10,666 nucleotides of DNA from Clostridium sp. UBA4108. Its GTDB lineage: Bacteria > Bacillota > Clostridia > Clostridiales > Clostridiaceae. The stretch is from contig DFXM01000009.1 in NCBI GenBank assembly GCA_002381695.1, forward strand, positions 22,493-33,158. Reading direction: 5' to 3'. Positions 1-5,974 of the stretch are shown one piece after another; positions within the stretch are counted from its first letter, which is position 1; each line of letters starts with the position of its first letter. The notes under the pieces were generated by a model. The model was given only the letters and a program-made list of their open reading frames with translations. It had not been told where the DNA came from and made no database searches. Position numbers and translations under genes: made by a program.

Positions 1-27
1 TCAACAAACATTTAAAACAAAGTCTTA
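1..27. repeat. Partial copy of a dispersed intergenic repeat at the window edge
   Basis: These 27 bases match positions 5871-5897 at 24 of 27 positions, sharing the core catttaaaacaaag. At 5871-5897 this segment is the right arm of an inverted repeat next to the 80-bp cassette. Here the copy runs off the left edge, so its full extent is unknown. The rest of the gap up to position 157 is AT-rich. It holds a small palindrome (gcaattgc, 60-67) and no promoter that I would call with confidence for the gene that follows. Confidence 0.5.
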
Positions 28-157
28 ATATAATATTGATTTGCTTAGGACCTATGAAAGCAATTGCCTAAAATATAGCCAATTTTGTAATTTTAAGAAT
101 AAGTTCATACTACTTAAGAATATTAATATATAGATATAAATTTTTAGAGGTGTATCA

Positions 158-997
158 ATGAAAATAGCATTTTCTCTTCCACTTTTAATAAGGGAGGAAA
201 AGAACTATGTAAACGGAGATATAAAGCTGCTAAACAATTTTCTTGAGACCTTGCAGGGCTGTGAGGATGCAATATTAATCATATACAATGGTGGGTGCTT
301 AACCGATGGAGTACTCAATAGTATAATGAAAAACTATGACATTAACTACGAAATAATAGGAAGTAGAACCAATGTAGGGCTTCCTACGGTGAAACAAAGA
401 AACTTTGAATATATATGGAGAAACTATAAGGAAGTTCCATATATCGCATCGCTACATTTAGATATGGTTTTTTACAAGGAGTGGTATAAATCCCTTATAA
501 ATTATTTAGAGGAACATCCAGAAGAACCTATGGTAAGCCCAGGGGTGATAAATTCCACAGGAAATTATTCTATGGACCTAGATAAAGTAATTAAGCCACC
601 TAAGGACTTAAATGAATTGGTGAACCTAATTCAAAGTATTAAAGTAAATAAGGTTATAGAAGGTTTTGCAAATCCAGCTATTCATAGAGCTAGTCTACTT
701 AAAGAGATTGGAGGAATCCAAACTAGTTTTTTTAGGGATGATCAAGGCGATGAGGATTATTCTATACTTATGGGATATTATAACTACATGGGAGCAAAGC
801 TTGATTGGAAACCAAAGATGTGTGGAACTTCAACAGTTTATCATGGCATGATGAGTCAGAGAAGTACCGTAGAAGATTTTAAAGAGCATATGATTTTGAA
901 TTATAGAGGACTATATGAATTATATGGAGCTTATGGATTTAAGATTGTATCAGAGATGTTAGGATATAAGGAAGATAATATTTCAAAGGAGTATTAA
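158..997 (+). CDS. Glycosyltransferase, family 2-like (GT-A fold)
   Basis: A 279-residue protein that probably transfers a sugar from a nucleotide-sugar donor; the acceptor cannot be told. The start is supported by agaggtg at 146-152, five bases before the ATG. The N-terminus is a short beta strand (KIAFSLPLL) without a signal peptide, so the enzyme should be cytoplasmic. Family-2-like features are the NVGLPTVKQRNF segment (residues 72-83), an acidic metal/nucleotide-binding motif in LHLDMVF (H100, D102), an acceptor-loop segment AIHRASLLKEIGG (174-186), an acidic ED pair at 199-200 followed by a helix, and YHG (228-230) near the end. There are no membrane segments, and the length suits a single catalytic domain. 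It stands alone, with no neighbouring cell-wall or capsule genes in view. The fold assignment is fairly secure; the substrate is unknown. Confidence 0.72.
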   Translation: MKIAFSLPLLIREEKNYVNGDIKLLNNFLETLQGCEDAILIIYNGGCLTDGVLNSIMKNYDINYEIIGSRTNVGLPTVKQRNFEYIWRNYKEVPYIASLHLDMVFYKEWYKSLINYLEEHPEEPMVSPGVINSTGNYSMDLDKVIKPPKDLNELVNLIQSIKVNKVIEGFANPAIHRASLLKEIGGIQTSFFRDDQGDEDYSILMGYYNYMGAKLDWKPKMCGTSTVYHGMMSQRSTVEDFKEHMILNYRGLYELYGAYGFKIVSEMLGYKEDNISKEY

Positions 998-1012
998 AGC
1001 AAAGACTAAAAC

Positions 1013-1051
1013 TTAAAGACCTTAGCATAATTAAGCTGCTAGGGTCTTTAA
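1013..1051 (+). terminator. Hairpin terminator after the glycosyltransferase, duplicated at 4077-4115
   Basis: The stem ttaaagaccttagca (1013-1027) pairs with tgctagggtctttaa (1037-1051) around a 9-nt loop. Read on the plus strand the only imperfection is a U·G pair; read on the minus strand the same position is a C-A mismatch, so the hairpin is better as plus-strand RNA. It starts 16 nt after the glycosyltransferase stop codon and is followed by a T-rich run (1051-1059). It may also stop transcripts of the convergent ATPase, whose side continues into gttttagtcttt. The whole hairpin, loop included, recurs near 4077. Confidence 0.7.
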
Positions 1052-1104
1052 TATATTTTCCTCAGTGTAAATACTTATTTCTTCATAATATTTAGCTATA
1101 AATA

Positions 1105-3636
1105 TTACTGTCTATTGCTACTAAGTTTTTTTGCAATTTTAACTAACTCATACCATAATACAGATGCTGCGGCAATTCCAATTACAATGAATAATTGGAA
1201 TATAGAAAGAGGAGTAAGCTTTAAAAATGCATTTAGTGGAGTATAGAGAATTAAAAACAATCCTAAAACTGTACCTATATTAACTATCCACATGACTTTA
1301 TCCTTTAAAAGTCTCTTGGTAGATTGAATTGCAAAATCAAAGTCAGAGCTATTAACATGAACTAGGAATAGGTTAGAAAGCATGATAATTGAGAGTCCCA
1401 TTGTCCTTGCAAGTTCAGCATTCTCTTTACTTTGTAATACATAAAAATAAGTGTAGAATGAGGTTGCAAAAATAATTAAACCCTGTAATAAGCTTTTAGA
1501 TAATGACTTTGCAGTAATAAGCTTTTCCTTTGGATTACGTGGCCTACGGCCCATAATATTTCTTTCTGCAGGTTGACGTTCCAGTACAATAGAGCAGGTT
1601 GGGTCTATAATAAGCTCAAGTAGCACAACATGCAGTGGAAGTAAAAATAGATCTGAGGGTGAAATATTTATTAGAGGAGCAAGCAATGATGCAAAAGCAA
1701 TGGGAATATGGATGGTAAAAACATATCCTACAGCTTTACGGATATTATCATATATTCTTCTGCCATCTTTTACGGTATCAACAATGGTGGAGAAATTATC
1801 ATCCATTAAAATTAAATCGGCGGCTTCTCTTGATACCTCAGAACCACGCTTACCCATAGCAATACCAATGTCTGCATGCTTTAGTGCAGGAGCATCGTTA
1901 ACACCATCACCTGTCATGGCTACAATTTCGCCATTGTCCTTAAAGGCCTTTACAATACGCATTTTATGATCAGGAATTACCCGAGAGAATATATTTACAG
2001 ATTTTACACGTTCTCTGAGCTCTGCATCTGTCATATTGTTAAGCTCATCTCCTGTGATAATCTTGTGGCTGTTTTCCATACCAATTTTATTTGCAATGCT
2101 GCTTGCAGTAATGCCGTTATCACCTGTAATCATAACAACACGAATACCAGCCTTTTTACAAAGTTCAATATCATTTTTTACAGTGTCTCTTGGAGGATCA
2201 GCAAGTCCAACAAGGCCGCAAAGAGTTAAAGTACAATTGGTAATTTCATTAGGTATTTCTGCTTCAGTGGAAGGTCTCATTAAACCTACTGCAATGACAC
2301 GGAGTCCGTGCCTAGACATTTCAAGAAGCTTAGCTTCAGCAGCTTTTCTTTGGCTATCTGTAAGGTTACAAATTTTAAGAATACCTTCAGGGGAACCCTT
2401 TGCAGCGACAATTATTTCGTTTTTACGATGCCATACGTGGCCCATGATTTTTAGTTCATTTGTAAAGGGATACTCCGTAATAAGTCTTCCACCAAAAAGG
2501 TAATCACTATGAATACCAAGCTTTCCACAGTGGGCTAGCATAGCCTTTTCCATAGGATCATAGGCATCAGTTTCACAGCCTAGCCCCATAATTTCACAGA
2601 GGTTATTGATATCCCCATCTGTTGCCCAAGTATCTTGCACTGTCATCTGATTCATGGTAATTGTTCCAGTTTTATCTACGCAAAGTACAGAAACTGCACC
2701 CAAAGTTTCAACAGAAGGTAGTTTACGCACAAGAGAACTCTTTTTTGCCAAACGCCATGCACCCATGGAAAGAAAAACCGTTAGTATAACAGGAAATTCT
2801 TCAGGTATCATGGCCATAGCTAAGGTGATGCCTGATAAGATACTTTCAATAATTCTATCACTGAAAGTATGATCAGGTATATTAAAATAAGTAACTATAC
2901 CAACTAATACAAATAGTACAATAGCAATAGCTGCACAAAGCTTAATAAGGCTATTGGTTTGCTTTTGAAGTGGTGTTGATTCTTCAGGAGCAGAAGCAAC
3001 ATTAGTACCAATTTTCCCATATTCTGTAGATGCACCAATTTTATCAACAAGAATAGTTGCTGTTCCTTGAGTTACTAAAGTTCCGGCATAGCAATAATCT
3101 CTTCTCCAATAGTCTGAATTAGGATTTGAATTGTCACTTGATATCTTCCAAACTCCTTCAGCTTCCCCTGTAAGAGAAGATTCATCCACGCATAAATCGT
3201 TACATTTCACTACAACTCCATCTGCTGGAATTTTAACTCCCTCATATATGAGCATTAAATCTCTAGGTACTAGGTCAACGCTTGGAATAATGGTTTCAAC
3301 ACCATTACGAATAACGGTTATATGAGGTGCAGATAAATCTTTCAAAGCATTTAATGTTTTATCAGTTTTCCATTCCTGTATTACATCAATGCTTATAATG
3401 CCAATTACAAAGATCAGCATGATTGCACCGTCACGTGGCTCACCTAAGATAAAGTATATGATTGCTGCAGCAATCAGTAATAAGAACATAGGCTCACATA
3501 TAACATGGAGTACCTTCCTAAAAAAGTTCTCTTTCTTTTGTGGTGCCAGCTGGTTTTTACCATACTGTGCCTGTAACTGTTTTGCTTCAGAGGTAGTAAT
3601 GCCACGAAGCGTGATTTGATTTTTTTGACTTGTCAT
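1105..3636 (-). CDS. P-type cation-transporting ATPase, probably a transition-metal exporter (P2-like)
   Basis: An 843-residue integral-membrane pump that uses ATP to move cations across the membrane. Landmarks: an N-terminal cation-ATPase domain; actuator motif SLTGE (154-158); M4 motif PEEFP (278-282); phosphorylation motif DKTGT with D321; nucleotide-domain motif KGSPE (413-417); hinge motifs DPPR (480-483), TGDN (504-507) and TGDGVNDAP (575-583). About ten membrane segments fit the P2 plan, the last six between about 635 and 830. Overall it resembles calcium-type pumps, but by my alignment the SERCA Asn/Glu positions of M5 are His643/Ile646, and M6 reads ELIIDPTCS with E674, D678 and C681. 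The start is supported by cctccc at 3645-3650 (GGGAGG on the coding strand). Control by a NiCo riboswitch upstream points to export of Co2+, Ni2+ or Fe2+. Without that leader I would have called it a Ca2+ ATPase; substrate remains inferred. Confidence 0.9.
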   Translation of the reverse strand: MTSQKNQITLRGITTSEAKQLQAQYGKNQLAPQKKENFFRKVLHVICEPMFLLLIAAAIIYFILGEPRDGAIMLIFVIGIISIDVIQEWKTDKTLNALKDLSAPHITVIRNGVETIIPSVDLVPRDLMLIYEGVKIPADGVVVKCNDLCVDESSLTGEAEGVWKISSDNSNPNSDYWRRDYCYAGTLVTQGTATILVDKIGASTEYGKIGTNVASAPEESTPLQKQTNSLIKLCAAIAIVLFVLVGIVTYFNIPDHTFSDRIIESILSGITLAMAMIPEEFPVILTVFLSMGAWRLAKKSSLVRKLPSVETLGAVSVLCVDKTGTITMNQMTVQDTWATDGDINNLCEIMGLGCETDAYDPMEKAMLAHCGKLGIHSDYLFGGRLITEYPFTNELKIMGHVWHRKNEIIVAAKGSPEGILKICNLTDSQRKAAEAKLLEMSRHGLRVIAVGLMRPSTEAEIPNEITNCTLTLCGLVGLADPPRDTVKNDIELCKKAGIRVVMITGDNGITASSIANKIGMENSHKIITGDELNNMTDAELRERVKSVNIFSRVIPDHKMRIVKAFKDNGEIVAMTGDGVNDAPALKHADIGIAMGKRGSEVSREAADLILMDDNFSTIVDTVKDGRRIYDNIRKAVGYVFTIHIPIAFASLLAPLINISPSDLFLLPLHVVLLELIIDPTCSIVLERQPAERNIMGRRPRNPKEKLITAKSLSKSLLQGLIIFATSFYTYFYVLQSKENAELARTMGLSIIMLSNLFLVHVNSSDFDFAIQSTKRLLKDKVMWIVNIGTVLGLFLILYTPLNAFLKLTPLSIFQLFIVIGIAAASVLWYELVKIAKKLSSNRQ

Positions 3637-3707
3637 AAAAGTTACCTCCCTTTATAAAGATAGCTCTATGGCACTTCATATCATCAGTGGTTATGTTCCA
3701 AAGGTAC

Positions 3708-3753
3708 AAAAAAACACACCTACGGAACATACTACTGTCCCGCAGATGTGTGT
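3708..3753 (-). terminator. Intrinsic terminator forming the expression platform of the NiCo riboswitch
   Basis: On the minus strand, acacac (3753-3748) pairs with gtgtgt (3719-3714). After a 2-nt bulge, ctgcgggaca (3745-3736) pairs with tgttccgtag (3729-3720) using two G·U pairs. A run of seven T follows (3714-3708). The upstream strand of this hairpin consumes the 3' strand of aptamer helix P4 (3748-3743) and the 3' strand of closing helix P1 (3737-3734), so ligand-bound aptamer and terminator exclude one another. This is the layout expected of a genetic ON switch: metal binding lets polymerase read into the ATPase gene. Confidence 0.88.
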
Positions 3754-3821
3754 ATCACTCATCCGCTGCCACCTATGGTGGCCCAGCCCCACGAACCATA
3801 ACGGTTCATCGCCTGCTCAGT
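3734..3821 (-). promoter_or_regulatory. NiCo (czcD-motif) riboswitch aptamer
   Basis: The minus-strand RNA has the conserved segments of the NiCo family: ACUGAGCAGG at the 5' side (3821-3812) and GCGGGACAGU at the 3' side (3743-3734). Four helices can be drawn: P1 acug/cagu (3821-3818 with 3737-3734); P2 augaacc/gguucgu (3809-3803 with 3797-3791); P3 gccacc/gguggc (3782-3777 with 3773-3768), extended across a small internal loop by gcu/agc (3787-3785 with 3767-3765); P4 cggaug/caucug (3765-3760 with 3748-3743). The region is clearly richer in GC than its surroundings. Members of this class bind Co2+ and Ni2+ cooperatively and were later reported to respond to Fe2+; they control cation-efflux genes. 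The assignment comes from recalled consensus, not a covariance search. Confidence 0.9.
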
Positions 3822-3878
3822 TTGTACTGTTGATCTCGCGTTCTTTAAGAACGTAATGCAGTGCAAAGAGATTATTAT

Positions 3879-3907
3879 ATTATAATATATGCTAATACTA
3901 TTGTCAA
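3879..3907 (-). promoter_or_regulatory. Consensus sigma-A promoter for the riboswitch-ATPase transcript
   Basis: On the minus strand a perfect -35 TTGACA (3907-3902) is separated by exactly 17 bases from a perfect -10 TATAAT (3884-3879). Transcription should start near 3872, giving a leader of about 236 nt that contains the whole aptamer and terminator. A promoter this strong, gated by a terminator, is typical of riboswitch-controlled genes. Confidence 0.88.
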
Positions 3908-3940
3908 ATGTCACTAAAAAGTATATTTTTATAAAAAGTT

Positions 3941-4020
3941 TTATTTATTGAAGGATAAGATAAAGTTCAGTATACTATACTCAAGGATTTCAAAAATGAC
4001 TATGCATTTAGCTAGTCTTT
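3941..4020 (+). repeat. 80-bp promoter-plus-hairpin cassette, copy A
   Basis: Ungapped match to 5895-5974 at 75 of 80 positions. Inside it, TTGAAG (3948-3953) and TATACT (3971-3976) are spaced 17 bases apart like a sigma-A promoter. They overlap a near-perfect palindrome with arms ttcagtata/tatactcaa around one central base (3966-3984). About 22 bases after the -10, gacta (3998-4002) and tagtc (4013-4017) form a small hairpin followed by tctttgtttt. The two copies differ within the hairpin but each keeps a five-pair stem in a shifted register. It lies behind the ATPase promoter and points towards the Asn-rich gene. Function is unknown. Confidence 0.7.
3948..3976 (+). promoter_or_regulatory. 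Candidate promoter within cassette copy A
   Basis: TTGAAG, a 17-base spacer, then TATACT, all conserved in copy B except one spacer base (3956). A transcript from here would start near 3983 and meet the hairpin at 3998-4017 and then the hairpin at 4077-4115 before reaching the Asn-rich gene. It could therefore make a short RNA rather than a message. Spacing and hexamers are good but not consensus. Confidence 0.4.
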
Positions 4021-4076
4021 GTTTTAATATAATATTAATAATAAACTGTATATTAAACTAAAACCAAAACTAAAAC

Positions 4077-4115
4077 TAAAAGACCTTAGCATAATTAAGC
4101 TGCTAGGGTCTTTAA
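4077..4115 (+). terminator. Second copy of the terminator-like hairpin
   Basis: The stem aaagaccttagca (4079-4091) pairs with tgctagggtcttt (4101-4113) around the same 9-nt loop as the hairpin at 1013-1051. The matching block is 51 bp (1002-1052 against 4066-4116) with two mismatches, and the 38 bases of the hairpin itself are identical. There is little T-tract afterwards and no gene immediately before it on the plus strand, so termination is less certain here. It could end a short RNA started in cassette copy A. Confidence 0.5.
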
Positions 4116-4156
4116 TCTGGTCAAGATATTTTTTCAGCAATTGTCATAATCTATAC

Positions 4157-4207
4157 ATCTATCAAGAGATATAATTTTTATAATAATAAACAAGTGTCTT
4201 GATAGAT
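4157..4207. repeat. 11-bp perfect inverted repeat upstream of the Asn-rich gene
   Basis: The arms atctatcaaga (4157-4167) and tcttgatagat (4197-4207) are exact reverse complements separated by 29 bases. The right arm contains ttgata (4199-4204), which with tataat (4224-4229) makes a weak promoter-like pair at a long 19-base spacing. It could be an operator, a hairpin in RNA, or chance in AT-rich sequence. Confidence 0.4.
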
Positions 4208-4233
4208 TTCATTTACCAACATGTATAATCTAA

Positions 4234-4264
4234 TCCTACTTCGCCAATGATATATAAAGTAGGA
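4234..4264 (+). promoter_or_regulatory. Hairpin that may mask the Shine-Dalgarno of the Asn-rich gene
   Basis: tcctactt (4234-4241) is the exact reverse complement of aagtagga (4257-4264), with a 15-nt loop. The right arm contains the first four bases of the AGGAGGTGAT ribosome binding site (4261-4270). If the transcript starts upstream of 4234, this 8-bp stem could lower translation initiation. If it starts at the candidate -10 at 4224-4229, the left arm would be partly lost and translation relieved. Confidence 0.4.
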
Positions 4265-4273
4265 GGTGATATC

Positions 4274-4414
4274 ATGGGAAACAATAATCAAAACAATAAA
4301 AACAACAATAACAATAATAACAACAATAATAAAAACAATAACAACAACAATAACAACAACAATAAGAGCAATAACAAAAACAACGATAACTGCAACAATA
4401 AAAACAATAACTAA
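4274..4414 (+). CDS. 46-residue asparagine-rich micro-protein
   Basis: ATG at 4274 follows a near-ideal AGGAGGTGAT (4261-4270), and the frame closes at TAA 4412-4414. The product has 35 Asn among 46 residues. It begins MGNNNQNNK, then two blocks of exactly ten Asn each closed by Lys (10-20 and 21-31), then a mixed tail with Ser32, Asp38 and one Cys (C40). Net charge is positive through six Lys and one Asp. There is no signal peptide or membrane segment. The Asn codons mix AAC and AAT, so this is not a simple trinucleotide run, which argues for selection on the protein. A longer reading frame overlaps in another register (from 4266), but its start lies inside the ribosome binding site. I do not recognise the family and give no function; a spore or surface role would be guesswork. 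Confidence 0.62.
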   Translation: MGNNNQNNKNNNNNNNNNNKNNNNNNNNNNKSNNKNNDNCNNKNNN

Positions 4415-4467
4415 TATGTTACGAATCTACCTAATAGGACAAAACAAAATTTGTTCCTAAACGTAAT

Positions 4468-4512
4468 AAAGTGGCAACAAACTAAGTATTAAACTAGATT
4501 TGTTGCCACTTT
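4468..4512. terminator. Strong bidirectional terminator
   Basis: aaagtggcaacaaa (4468-4481) and tttgttgccacttt (4499-4512) are a perfect 14-bp inverted repeat with a 17-nt loop. The stem has A runs on one side and T runs on the other, so it can act in both directions. It serves the Asn-rich gene from the left and the convergent amidohydrolase (stop at 4531) from the right. A dedicated terminator also supports the Asn-rich frame being a real transcription unit. Confidence 0.88.
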
Positions 4513-4530
4513 TATGATAATAAAAATCAC

Positions 4531-5706
4531 TTAAGACTCTATGTCCTTTGATTTATAAACGATTTCGCCGTCAATTATGGTATACATGGTTTTTGTAAAT
4601 GTCTCCATTGGATTTCCATCAAATATTGCAATATCAGCATCCTTTCCCACTTCAATACTTCCAACTCGATGGGATACATTACATATTTCCGCTGGATTTA
4701 TTGTAATTGCTTTAAGTCCTTCTTCAATGCCTAATCCTTCTTTTGCAGCCAGTCCAGCACAGATGGCTAAATCTTGTATTCTCGTAACGGGATGATCAGT
4801 GGTAATGGCTACTTTTATGCCTTCCTTGTGCAATATACCTGCTGTTTTAAAATCTGCATATTGGGTCTCTATTTTATTTCTTGATGTTAGCGTAGGTCCA
4901 ACTATTGCTGGAAAGCCAGATTTCTTTATTTCCTTTGCAATTAAATGTCCCTCGGTACAATGATCAAGGGTCATTTTTAAATCGAATTCCTTAGCTATAC
5001 GGATTGCAGTTAAAATATCATCTGCTCTATGTACATGGGCTTTTAAAGGAATTTCTTTATTGAGCACAGGTAGCCAACATTCTTTCCTAAATTTTTGTTG
5101 AAAGTTATTATTGGATACTTTGGCATTTTTCTTATCTTCATTATATTGCTGGGCTTCAAATAGTTCTTCTCTTAAAAGGGCAGCGATGGACATACGTGTT
5201 GAGGGCATCTTATTTGCTTTATTATAGTTTGATTTTGGATTTTCTCCAAGTGCAATTTTCATTGCAGCAGGTTCAAGAACAATCATATTATCTATTACTC
5301 TGCCAGAAGTTTTAAGGAAAATCCATTGGCCACCAACTATATTTGAGCTTCCGGGTCCAACCATTACACTAGTAATGCCTGCACTTAAGGCATTATAAAA
5401 ACCGGAATCTATAGGATTAACTCCATCTAAGGCTTTAAGGTAAGGTGTAATTGGTTCCATCATTTCATTGCAATCATCACCTTCAAAACCCTTCTTTTCC
5501 TCTTTAATACCAATATGGCAATGGGCTTCTATAATTCCTGGCATAACCCAATAATTCTTTGCATCAATCACTTCAGAAATATCATCATTATTTACATTGA
5601 TATTTTCTCCTACTTTTACGATTTTCTTGTCTTCTATTAAAATACATCCATTATCATAATTCACACCGGACATAGTTAGTATCTTTGCATTTTTAATTAA
5701 TAGCAT
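4531..5706 (-). CDS. Metal-dependent amidohydrolase, imidazolonepropionase-like
   Basis: A 391-residue cytoplasmic hydrolase of the amidohydrolase superfamily (TIM barrel with a small beta-sandwich made from both ends). The metal-binding HxH is H62/H64 in MPGIIEAHCHIG. Other candidate metal or catalytic residues are H224 and H226 (LKAHVHRADD), H249 and H254 (LDHCTEGH) and D304 (ITTDHP). The MKIALGENPK segment (149-158) is a signature I associate with imidazolonepropionase-related amidohydrolases. The C-terminus closes with the usual GSIEVGKDADIAIFDGNP (349-366). The start is supported by AAGGAGG (5718-5712 on the minus strand). No histidine-degradation genes are nearby, so true imidazolonepropionase activity is unlikely and the substrate is open; cyclic amides or dipeptides hydrolysed by relatives are possible. 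It is a single-gene unit, with at best a weak minus-strand promoter (TTTACA and AATAAT) in 5761-5800. Confidence 0.85.
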   Translation of the reverse strand: MLLIKNAKILTMSGVNYDNGCILIEDKKIVKVGENINVNNDDISEVIDAKNYWVMPGIIEAHCHIGIKEEKKGFEGDDCNEMMEPITPYLKALDGVNPIDSGFYNALSAGITSVMVGPGSSNIVGGQWIFLKTSGRVIDNMIVLEPAAMKIALGENPKSNYNKANKMPSTRMSIAALLREELFEAQQYNEDKKNAKVSNNNFQQKFRKECWLPVLNKEIPLKAHVHRADDILTAIRIAKEFDLKMTLDHCTEGHLIAKEIKKSGFPAIVGPTLTSRNKIETQYADFKTAGILHKEGIKVAITTDHPVTRIQDLAICAGLAAKEGLGIEEGLKAITINPAEICNVSHRVGSIEVGKDADIAIFDGNPMETFTKTMYTIIDGEIVYKSKDIES

Positions 5707-5823
5707 AATTTCCTCCTTTACAAATCACACTGTGGCATCCTAAATTATTTATTGTATTCCGCTCTATTATTCTTTAAGTATTTATGTTTTGTAAAATTCA
5801 AGATAATTATTCATTTTATATTT

Positions 5824-5894
5824 GGCTTTGTTTTAAATGGTTTGCTTCGCAATAATATGTAGTTCTAATATCAGCAATCATTTAAAACAAAGCC
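5824..5894. repeat. 16-bp perfect inverted repeat element
   Basis: ggctttgttttaaatg (5824-5839) and catttaaaacaaagcc (5879-5894) are exact reverse complements around 39 bases. The right arm abuts cassette copy B, and a version of it begins the window. The element lies between the divergent amidohydrolase and sbcD promoter regions. It could be a small non-autonomous mobile element or a hairpin; no target duplication is obvious. Confidence 0.6.
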
Positions 5895-5974
5895 TTATTT
5901 ATTGAAGGACAAGATAAAGTTCAGTATACTATACTCAAGGATTTGAAAAATCACTAGGCACTTAGCTAGTCTTT
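5895..5974 (+). repeat. 80-bp promoter-plus-hairpin cassette, copy B
   Basis: Second copy of the cassette at 3941-4020 (75 of 80 identical, constant offset). It keeps the promoter-like TTGAAG (5902-5907) and TATACT (5925-5930) and the palindrome around 5920-5938. The hairpin here is actag (5953-5957) with ctagt (5966-5970), followed by ctttttatttt, a better terminator tail than in copy A. It points towards sbcD and could act as its promoter with an attenuator, or as a separate short RNA unit. Confidence 0.7.
5902..5930 (+). promoter_or_regulatory. Candidate promoter within cassette copy B, upstream of sbcD
   Basis: TTGAAG, 17 bases, TATACT. It lies about 140 bases before the sbcD ATG and is the best sigma-A-like pair I see in this gap on the plus strand. 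The T-tailed hairpin just downstream (5953-5976) would have to be read through for sbcDC expression. Confidence 0.4.

Noticed and set aside
666..851. Second plus-strand frame inside the glycosyltransferase
   Set aside because: It is a frame-shifted shadow with no ribosome binding site, and the glycosyltransferase frame covers it with family motifs.
1700..3619. Several plus-strand open frames opposite the ATPase
   Set aside because: All are antisense shadows of the long ATPase frame, with no ribosome binding sites and no recognisable protein features.
3668..3856. Open frame of 62 codons on the plus strand
   Set aside because: It lies antisense to the riboswitch and its terminator, has no ribosome binding site, and is explained by the GC-richer structured RNA.
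4141..4175. ttgtca and tataat as a promoter for the Asn-rich gene
   Set aside because: The spacing of 23 bases is too long for a sigma-A promoter.
4266..4460. Open frame of 64 codons rich in Thr and Ile
   Set aside because: It is the shifted reading of the AAC/AAT repeat. Its GTG start lies inside the AGGAGGTGAT site that serves the ATG at 4274.
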